NCBI GenBank assembly: GCA_029858605.1
Contig: JAOUET010000124.1
Location: 1 to 5,901 of the forward strand
Source of the DNA: Coriobacteriia bacterium
Lineage (GTDB): Bacteria; Actinomycetota; Coriobacteriia; Anaerosomatales; JAENZW01
Reading direction: 5' to 3'
DNA: 5,901 nucleotides
The notes beneath the pieces were generated by a model, which had not been told where the DNA came from, did not search any database, and saw only the letters and a list, made by a program, of their open reading frames with translations. Shown here one piece after another: positions 1 to 5,058 of this stretch (its first letter is position 1; every line of letters starts with the position of its first letter). The translations under genes and the position numbers were made by a program.

Positions 1-19
1 TCTTCTCTTCGGCCGACAT
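1..19 (-). CDS. Start of an unidentified operon gene (5' fragment only)
   Basis: An ATG at 19..17 opens a frame reading MSAEEK before the window ends. It lies 5 nt after the moaC stop codon and has a good ribosome site, AAGGTGA, 5 nt upstream. That site overlaps the moaC stop, as expected for a coupled downstream gene. Six residues are too few to name the product. By context alone it could be a further Moco gene (for example a MogA/MoaB-type or MOSC-domain protein), but this is a guess. Confidence 0.6.
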
Positions 20-24
20 CGAAA

Positions 25-537
25 TCACCTTGCCTCTTCGCGAGTCCACGTTCCCGAAGCGCCGCCTTCCTTGCGCAACAGGCCCAGATCCGTGACCGTC
101 ATGCCCCTGTCGACGGCCTTGCACATGTCGTAGAGGGTCAGCGCGGCTATGGCCGCCGCCGAGAGGGCCTCCATCTCTACACCCGTCTTGCTCTCGGTTT
201 CCACCGTAGCAGCTATTCGTATGCCGGTGACGTCGCCCCGCTGTGCGGCAAGATCGACGGCCGCGTGCGTGAGCGCGAGAGGGTGGCAAAGCGGAATGAT
301 GTCCGAAGTGCGCTTCGCGCCCATGATCCCCGCGAGCCGTGCCGCAGCGAGCACGTCACCTTTCGGCGCGTCTCCCGCCTCGATCATGTCGAGCGTCTCG
401 GGGCGCATGTGAATGAATGCCGAAGCGACCGCGCGCCTGCGCGTGACGGACTTGTCGCCGACGTCCACCATGCGCGCCGCACCCGTCTCATCGACGTGAG
501 TGAGCCCGTCTCTGTCTTCTCGCCCGCTGTCGTCCAC
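25..537 (-). CDS. moaC: Cyclic pyranopterin monophosphate synthase MoaC
   Basis: MoaC acts in the cytoplasm and converts the MoaA product, 3',8-cyclo-7,8-dihydroGTP, to cyclic pyranopterin monophosphate (cPMP), the first stable Moco intermediate. The 170 residues are close to the usual length of about 160 and carry the family blocks in order: LTHVDETG (12-19), MVDVGDK (23-29), KGDVLAAARLAGI (59-71), IPLCHPL (81-87), KTGVEMEAL (117-125) and YDMCKAVDRGM (136-146). By alignment from memory to E. coli MoaC, K59, H85, D137 and K140 match its catalytic Lys, His, Asp and Lys. The start is a GTG, 1 nt after the moaA stop and 5 nt after AGGGGG. No ATG in this frame lies early enough, since the first Met (M23) falls inside a conserved block. 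It directly follows moaA, the preceding enzyme in the pathway. Confidence 0.97.
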   Translation of the reverse strand: MDDSGREDRDGLTHVDETGAARMVDVGDKSVTRRRAVASAFIHMRPETLDMIEAGDAPKGDVLAAARLAGIMGAKRTSDIIPLCHPLALTHAAVDLAAQRGDVTGIRIAATVETESKTGVEMEALSAAAIAALTLYDMCKAVDRGMTVTDLGLLRKEGGASGTWTREEAR

Positions 538-538
538 A

Positions 539-1570
539 TCAACCCCCTATCTGCGACATGCGCCTGTCGGTACCGACACGCATGTTGTGGTCCTCCGGCT
601 TGCTTTCAAGAGCTTGTCGAATCACGGCCCTGACGGCCTCCTTGTCGCCAGTGCGCAGTACCTCGCTCGCATCGATCTCCTCGTCGCTGAACAGGCAAGT
701 CCTTATGTGCCCGTCCGCGGTAAGCCGAAGACGGTTGCACTCCTTGCAGAAGTGGTGCGACAGCGGCGTGATGACGCCGACTGTCCCGACGGCATCGGGA
801 AAGCGATAGTAGCGCGCGGGGCCCCAGCCTCCTGGGGCGTCGTCTCGGGCGACCGGGGAGAGCTCACCGAGCCCGGCAGACTGCCCTGCATCGCCTATCG
901 TAGTGAGGATCTCGTCACTGGGAACGTGATCGCTTCTGGTCCAGTGGTGGCCCGCCGAATCGCCCGCGCACGCACCGCCTTCCTCCGCATCCGTGCCCAC
1001 GGGCATGTACTCGATGAACCTGACGTGCAACGGTCTGTCCACGGTCATCCTGGCGAACTGAAGAAGATCCTGGTTCAAGGAACGAACCACCACAACATTC
1101 AGTTTGACCGGTGAGAACCCCGCGTGGAACGCAGCGTCGATGCCGGCCAGAGCAGCTTCGAGCGAGCCTCCCCGCGTGATGCGCGCGAAGACGTCCGCGT
1201 CCAGCGAGTCCAGCGAGACGTTGACTCGCGTCAGACCCGCTTCGGCCAGCTCGGATGCGAAGCGAGGCAGGAGCGTGCCGTTCGTCGTCAGCGCGATGGC
1301 TTCGAGCCCCGTGATGGCGCGCAACCGCCGCACGTGTCCGACGATGCCCTTCCTGACGAGCGGCTCCCCGCCGGTGAGCCGAATCTTGCTGATGCCCTCC
1401 TCGACGGCTACCTCTGCGAAGCGCTCGATTTCCTCGAAAGCGAGTATCTCGTCCGGCGACTTCCAGCCCACGCCCTCCTCGGGCATGCAGTAGACGCACC
1501 GCAAGTTGCACCGGTCCGTAACGCTGATGCGCAGGTAGTCGATTCGTCGGCCGAAAGAGTCGGTCGCCAT
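539..1570 (-). CDS. moaA: GTP 3',8-cyclase MoaA (radical SAM)
   Basis: MoaA is a cytoplasmic radical-SAM enzyme that rearranges GTP to 3',8-cyclo-7,8-dihydroGTP, the first step of Moco synthesis. The 343-residue protein shows both [4Fe-4S] sites: the N-terminal SAM cluster C21-x3-C25-x2-C28 and the C-terminal substrate cluster C275-x2-C278-x13-C292. It also has the SAM-binding GGEP (67-70), LTTNGTL (94-100), NVSLDSL (117-123), FIEYMPVG (185-192), the Arg-rich NRLRLTADG (279-287) and the C-terminal Gly-Gly tail (342-343). An Asp/Glu/Gly-rich insertion of about 14 residues with an extra cysteine (C201) follows FIEYMPVG. The ATG overlaps the mobB stop as TGATG and has a strong GGGGGAGG site 7 nt upstream, so the start is well set. 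It is followed immediately by moaC. Confidence 0.98.
   Translation of the reverse strand: MATDSFGRRIDYLRISVTDRCNLRCVYCMPEEGVGWKSPDEILAFEEIERFAEVAVEEGISKIRLTGGEPLVRKGIVGHVRRLRAITGLEAIALTTNGTLLPRFASELAEAGLTRVNVSLDSLDADVFARITRGGSLEAALAGIDAAFHAGFSPVKLNVVVVRSLNQDLLQFARMTVDRPLHVRFIEYMPVGTDAEEGGACAGDSAGHHWTRSDHVPSDEILTTIGDAGQSAGLGELSPVARDDAPGGWGPARYYRFPDAVGTVGVITPLSHHFCKECNRLRLTADGHIRTCLFSDEEIDASEVLRTGDKEAVRAVIRQALESKPEDHNMRVGTDRRMSQIGG
543..548 (-). promoter_or_regulatory. Ribosome binding site deciding the moaC GTG start
   Basis: AGGGGG sits 5 nt before the GTG at 537..535, inside the last codons of moaA. It supports the GTG start although an ATG in another frame (539..537) overlaps it by one base. 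Confidence 0.55.
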
Positions 1571-2142
1571 CAGGACGCCTCCCCCTCGGACACGCGTCTC
1601 GTCGAAGGACTCCGGCCCTCGAGGAAGTCCTTCTCGATCAGGTCCGCCACAGCCTCGTAGTCTTCCAGGCCGAAGACCGGCGCCTTCTCGGGACGAAGGT
1701 CCGGGTTGTCCGTCACGAGCGCGAAGAGACGATCGTCCTTGCAGATCGTCTCGCCGGATCGCTCAACGCGGGAGACTTCGATACACACTCGCGCAACCCG
1801 CTTGAAGCCCTCCGTGATCAGGATGTCCACGTCACCGGCGATCTCAGCTATCTCGTCCAGCGTGAGCTCTCGTTCGACACAACGCATCACGCTGAACTTC
1901 TCGGGCGAGGACACCATCGTGACCTGGGCGCCTGCCTTCGCGTGCCTCCACGAGTCTTTGCCGGGGACGTCGATCTCGAAATCGTGGACGTGGTGCTTGA
2001 CCGTGGCCACGCGCCAGCCCCGCGACACCAGAGTCGAGACGAGCTTCTCGAGAAACGTGGTCTTGCCCGAATCGCCCTTGCCTACGACCGAAACGATGGG
2101 CAACGCCCTGGTAGTGGGCCTATGCGCCGCAGATGGCTCCAT
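1570..2142 (-). CDS. mobB: Molybdopterin-guanine dinucleotide biosynthesis GTPase MobB
   Basis: MobB is a small P-loop GTP-binding protein thought to assist MobA in attaching GMP to molybdopterin; it is often dispensable and its exact role is unsettled. The 190 residues carry the Walker A motif GKGDSGKT (21-28), KHHVHDFEID (49-58), the MobB hallmark PGKDSWRHAKAGA (60-72) and DILITEGFK (106-114). The last 15 or so residues are charged and look disordered. The ATG lies 3 nt after the stop of the 72-residue gene. Its ribosome site is weak, so translation probably depends on ribosomes finishing the upstream gene. The frame ends by overlapping the moaA start by one base. MobA, its usual partner, is encoded three genes upstream in the same operon, fused to FdhD. 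Confidence 0.95.
   Translation of the reverse strand: MEPSAAHRPTTRALPIVSVVGKGDSGKTTFLEKLVSTLVSRGWRVATVKHHVHDFEIDVPGKDSWRHAKAGAQVTMVSSPEKFSVMRCVERELTLDEIAEIAGDVDILITEGFKRVARVCIEVSRVERSGETICKDDRLFALVTDNPDLRPEKAPVFGLEDYEAVADLIEKDFLEGRSPSTRRVSEGEAS
1578..1585 (-). promoter_or_regulatory. Strong ribosome binding site of moaA
   Basis: GGGGGAGG lies within the last codons of mobB, 7 nt before the moaA ATG. Together with the TGATG stop-start overlap it implies both independent initiation and translational coupling to mobB. Confidence 0.7.
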
Positions 2143-2145
2143 GTC

Positions 2146-2364
2146 TCAGAAACATCCCAGGTCGCAGTTGTGCACCTTCACGCTCGCCAGATCCGCAGCC
2201 GCACCGGCGACCTTGTAGGGCACGCCGTTGTCTTCGGCAAGCTTGCGCAAGACGGCACACGTTATGCGACCCTCGGTGGCCTTGCCCAGTACCGCGTCCG
2301 TGAGTTGTGGAGTCACTTGCTCCGCCCACCGCGGATCGACGACCTTATCGCCTTCACTGCTCAT
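2146..2364 (-). CDS. Small Cys-containing protein of unknown function in the Moco operon
   Basis: I cannot assign this 72-residue protein to a named family with confidence. The ATG overlaps the moeA stop as ATGA and has a good site, GAAGGAG, 7 nt upstream, so it is a genuine coupled gene. The first 30 residues are polar. Residues 34-62 look like two short helices around a turn (GVPY, 47-50), an HTH-like or small helical fold. The C-terminus reads VHNCDLGCF, with C67 and C71 four apart, His65 beside them and a final Phe; C36 starts the first helix (ITCAV). Three Cys and one His in so short a cytoplasmic protein suggest metal, Fe-S or sulfur handling. I have an unverified impression of similar short proteins with a C-terminal C-x3-C-F near Mo/W enzyme genes in anaerobes. 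It has no signal peptide or membrane segment. Alternatives are a small DNA-binding regulator or a chaperone for the neighbouring Moco enzymes. Confidence 0.88.
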   Translation of the reverse strand: MSSEGDKVVDPRWAEQVTPQLTDAVLGKATEGRITCAVLRKLAEDNGVPYKVAGAAADLASVKVHNCDLGCF

Positions 2365-3614
2365 TCTGGTACTCCTTCTTCCATGTCGAGCCGGATGCAC
2401 TCGACGGTCTCACCTGCCGAGAAGAACTTCTCGCCTTCCGGCAGGACGAGCAGACAGTTGCCCCGGTGTGCCGCGGTCAGCAGCGCCGACGACTGACTTC
2501 CCGCCAGCGACGCCTCGAAACCCTTCTCGCCCCTCTCGAGCCGGGCGCGAAGGTAGTAGCGGCGGTCCGGTTTCTTCTTCACGTCGTGCGCCAGTTTCGC
2601 GACTACTCGAGGCCTGTCGAGCGTCACGAAGCCCTGCATCAGCCTCAGAGCGGGCCGCACGAAGATCTCGAATCCCACGTACGTGCTTGTCGGATTGCCC
2701 GGCAGGCCGAAGAAAGGAACGGTTCCAATCGACCCCATGGTCTGCGGATTGCCTGGCCTCATCGCGACCTTGCAGAAGACGAGCTCGCCGAGCTCCTCGA
2801 GGACCGGCTTCACGTAGTCGAAGTCGCCTACCGACACGCCACCGCTCGTGACTATGAAGTCGCTCTCTTCGGCCGCCTTCTCGAACGACTGCCGCGTGAC
2901 TTCGGGCTCGTCGGGTACGATCGGGTATCGCAGCGGCACGCCTCCCGCGGCCAGAACCTGCGCCGCTATTGAGTAGCTGTTCGAGTTGCGGATCTTGCCG
3001 GGACCCGGCTTCTCGGCGACTTCCACGAGTTCGCTGCCGGTGGATATGACCGCGACGCGAGGGCGGCGGTATACGGCGACCTCGGCGTGACCCGTCGAGG
3101 CGAGCAAGCCGATCGCCGCAGCGCCTATGCCCTCCCCGGCAAGCAGAACAAGTTCACCGGCGCGTACCTCCTCGGCCTTTCGGCGGATGTTCTCGCCTGC
3201 CGAAACGGGCCGCTCGATGGCAACGGTCGATCCGACGCTTCCGTCACCGGTCACGGGATGGGTGAACTCGATCATGACGACCGCGTCGGCACCCGGAGGC
3301 ACCGGTGCACCGGTCATGATGCGGGCCGCCTGCCCGGGGCCGACCGGCATCTCGCTGTACTCTCCTGCTCCGATATGCGAGATCACGTCAAGAGTCGCAG
3401 GCGAGTCCTCGTCTGCCTCTGCGACGTCCTCGGCCCGAACGGCGAAGCCGTCCATCGCCGAGTTGTCGAAGGGAGCGACGTCGATGTCGGAGAGCGCGTC
3501 TTCGGCAAGCACGCGGCCCAGCGATTCGAGCAGCGGCACGCGTTCGGCATCGAGAGTGCGAACGCGGGCGAACAGGAGCTCGCGTGCCTCTTCGACAGTC
3601 ATCGTCTCCGGCAT
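2361..3614 (-). CDS. moeA: Molybdopterin molybdenumtransferase MoeA
   Basis: MoeA inserts molybdate (or tungstate) into adenylylated molybdopterin to give active Moco, in the cytoplasm, normally as a dimer. The 417 residues match the usual 400-420. Family blocks in order: PFDNSAMDGFAV (48-59, with the conserved Asp at 55), RIMTGAPVPPGAD (98-110), IRRKAEEV (143-150), STGSEL (191-196), IRNSNSY (208-214), TSGGVSVGDFDYV (256-268), KVAMRPGNP (282-290) and GLPGNPTS (303-310), then a C-terminal domain IV with GSQSSALL (372-379). R286 stands where many homologues have the second Lys of a K-x3-K active-site pair, and N289 replaces a common Lys. The frame stays open 39 codons further upstream, but that stretch overlaps fdhD and lacks MoeA similarity. 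The chosen ATG follows the preceding stop by 1 nt and has GAGGAGG 6 nt upstream. Confidence 0.97.
   Translation of the reverse strand: MPETMTVEEARELLFARVRTLDAERVPLLESLGRVLAEDALSDIDVAPFDNSAMDGFAVRAEDVAEADEDSPATLDVISHIGAGEYSEMPVGPGQAARIMTGAPVPPGADAVVMIEFTHPVTGDGSVGSTVAIERPVSAGENIRRKAEEVRAGELVLLAGEGIGAAAIGLLASTGHAEVAVYRRPRVAVISTGSELVEVAEKPGPGKIRNSNSYSIAAQVLAAGGVPLRYPIVPDEPEVTRQSFEKAAEESDFIVTSGGVSVGDFDYVKPVLEELGELVFCKVAMRPGNPQTMGSIGTVPFFGLPGNPTSTYVGFEIFVRPALRLMQGFVTLDRPRVVAKLAHDVKKKPDRRYYLRARLERGEKGFEASLAGSQSSALLTAAHRGNCLLVLPEGEKFFSAGETVECIRLDMEEGVPE
2372..2378 (-). promoter_or_regulatory. Ribosome binding site of the 72-residue Cys protein
   Basis: GAAGGAG lies in the last codons of moeA, 7 nt before the ATG at 2364..2362. 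It favours that start over the in-frame ATG at 2400, which would overlap moeA by 40 nt. Confidence 0.65.
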
Positions 3615-3615
3615 C

Positions 3616-5058
3616 TCACGCCTCCTCGTCAACGATGGCGACACGCTCGGGACACGTGTACACGACGAGCTGGCCGCCGCGTGCGTAGCCCACCAGGGTG
3701 ATGCCGAGCTCTTGGGCGATATCTGCCGCAAGATCGGTCACCGCCGTGCGCGAAACGACGATCGGGACGCGGGACTTCGCCGCCTTGACGGCCATCTCGT
3801 ACGAGATGCGGCCCGTCGACAGTAGAACCGCGTCCTCGGTGGGAATCCCGTCGAGCCACGCTCTGCCCAGGAGCTTGTCCAGAGCGCTGTGCCGCCCGAC
3901 GTCCTCCCTGACGAGCAGCACTGTGCCATCGCGCCCCAAAGCGCACGAGTGCACGCCACCGGTACCGCGATAGGCTTCTGCAGCGCGCGCCATCTGACCC
4001 ATCATGTCGTAGAGCACCTCGCTCGACACGGCGATCGTCGACTCGACGTGCGCGAGCCCGCGGGCGTGACCGACGCTCGAAAACGTCACGCCTTTGCCGC
4101 AACCACTCGTTACGTACCTGGTGCGGAAGACCATGTCGTCGGGGACAGACTCTCCCGTGACGACCCAGACCATCCCGCGCTTTGCATCCACATCGATGCG
4201 ATCGAGGGAAGAACGGTCCCTCATGAGCCCCTCGGAGATGAGAAACCCTGCGGCCATCTCTTCGAGATCGGACGGAGTCGCCTGGACAGTGGCGACCTCG
4301 ACGTCGTTCATGTGGATCGTTATCGGCCTCTCGACGGGCATACCTCGGCCTCGTCGCGATCCCGCCGACATCACCTTCAGGCGCGGTTTCGCCACCTCCT
4401 CGGCAGCGGGAGGAAACGCGTGTTCCCTGACCTCCGCAAGCTCCTCGGGAGTGTTGACGTTCACGAGGCTTCGCAGTTCGGGATCCGCCTCCCTGAGATC
4501 GGCGACCGGGACCTCGATGACACGAAGCCCGCCGAAGATGGCGACGAGACGCCGCCTGCCGCTCGAGAGAGCGGCTCTCGCCGCGGGCAGACACGCCTCA
4601 CTCCGATAGAGCGCCAGAAGCGGCTCGGGGCCGCGCTCGGAGACCGGGAGCACCACGTCGGCCGCATCGCGCGCATCCCACAGCGCACGGATGAGTTCGG
4701 GCTCGAGCCAAGGCATGTCGGCTGCAACGGCAAGGACCCATTCGTCCTCCGCCACGCCCATGGCCGTTACCAGACCGCCTAGCGGACCCTGGTAGGCCAC
4801 CTCGTCCGTCGTTACGGGGACGTCGACCGGCAGGCCGACGTCCTCGAGCATCTCAGGACGATTGGTGACCACGAGCGTATGTGCGCACACGGACTGGACT
4901 GCGGCGACGACCCGCGCCACGAGAGGTTTGCCTTCGACATCGAGCAGGGTCTTGTCCACCCCCATGCGTAGCGAGCGTCCGCCCGCCAGTACCGCCGCCG
5001 TCAGAGGGATGCGGTCCTGTGCACCAACGCCTCTCTTCTTGTCCTTGCCACCGCTCAT
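3616..5058 (-). CDS. Fused molybdenum cofactor guanylyltransferase (MobA) - FdhD sulfurtransferase
   Basis: One 480-residue frame joins two Moco proteins. Residues about 18-212 are MobA, which transfers GMP from GTP to Mo-molybdopterin: LAGG (24-27), RMGVDK (31-36), GPLGGL (91-96), the metal-binding Asp114 in AADMP, and NVNTPEEL (200-207). After a polar linker (about 213-240), residues 241-478 are FdhD. FdhD takes sulfur from a cysteine desulfurase (IscS in E. coli) and sulfurates bis-MGD before it enters formate dehydrogenase. FdhD marks: MAAGFLISEGL (268-278), TSGCGKG (317-323) with the sulfur-carrying Cys320, GGVHSCAL (367-374), EDVGRHSALDK (385-395) and STGRISYEM (414-422). E. coli has CxxC at the sulfur loop; only the first Cys is present here. 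Both halves look full and intact, so this is a true fusion and not a frameshift product. The ATG overlaps the transporter stop as ATGA. M240 has its own ribosome site and could yield FdhD alone. I infer that the fusion passes bis-MGD from MobA to FdhD. Confidence 0.95.
   Translation of the reverse strand: MSGGKDKKRGVGAQDRIPLTAAVLAGGRSLRMGVDKTLLDVEGKPLVARVVAAVQSVCAHTLVVTNRPEMLEDVGLPVDVPVTTDEVAYQGPLGGLVTAMGVAEDEWVLAVAADMPWLEPELIRALWDARDAADVVLPVSERGPEPLLALYRSEACLPAARAALSSGRRRLVAIFGGLRVIEVPVADLREADPELRSLVNVNTPEELAEVREHAFPPAAEEVAKPRLKVMSAGSRRGRGMPVERPITIHMNDVEVATVQATPSDLEEMAAGFLISEGLMRDRSSLDRIDVDAKRGMVWVVTGESVPDDMVFRTRYVTSGCGKGVTFSSVGHARGLAHVESTIAVSSEVLYDMMGQMARAAEAYRGTGGVHSCALGRDGTVLLVREDVGRHSALDKLLGRAWLDGIPTEDAVLLSTGRISYEMAVKAAKSRVPIVVSRTAVTDLAADIAQELGITLVGYARGGQLVVYTCPERVAIVDEEA
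3621..3627 (-). promoter_or_regulatory. Ribosome binding site deciding the moeA start
   Basis: GAGGAGG forms part of the last Glu-Glu codons of the MobA-FdhD gene and lies 6 nt before the moeA ATG at 3614..3612. It rules in this start against the longer open frame beginning at 3731. Confidence 0.75.
4349..4352 (-). promoter_or_regulatory. Possible internal ribosome site for a stand-alone FdhD
   Basis: GAGG lies 7 nt before an in-frame ATG (4341..4339, M240 of the fusion) at the end of the linker, just before the FdhD domain starts (MPVERPITI). Initiation here would give an FdhD of 241 residues. GAGG is common in GC-rich coding DNA, so this may be chance. Confidence 0.3.

Noticed and set aside
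500..1114. Plus-strand open frame of 204 codons opposite moaA
   Set aside because: It lies opposite the MoaA cluster-binding and C-terminal regions and has no motif of its own.
2365..2400. Earlier start (ATG at 2400) for the small Cys protein
   Set aside because: It would overlap moeA by 40 nt; the ATG at 2364 has the ATGA coupling overlap and GAAGGAG 7 nt upstream.
2307..2972. Plus-strand open frame of 221 codons opposite moeA
   Set aside because: It is antisense to conserved moeA motifs, shows no domain, and is explained by GC-rich codon bias.
3615..3731. N-terminal extension of MoeA by 39 residues
   Set aside because: It would overlap the FdhD coding end by over 110 nt, has no MoeA-like sequence, and the inner ATG has an ideal ribosome site.
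3889..4782. Long plus-strand open frame (297 codons) opposite mobA-fdhD
   Set aside because: It is antisense to a gene with strong family motifs on the minus strand. Its translation is rich in Arg, His and Pro with no recognisable domain, as usual for shadow frames in GC-rich DNA.
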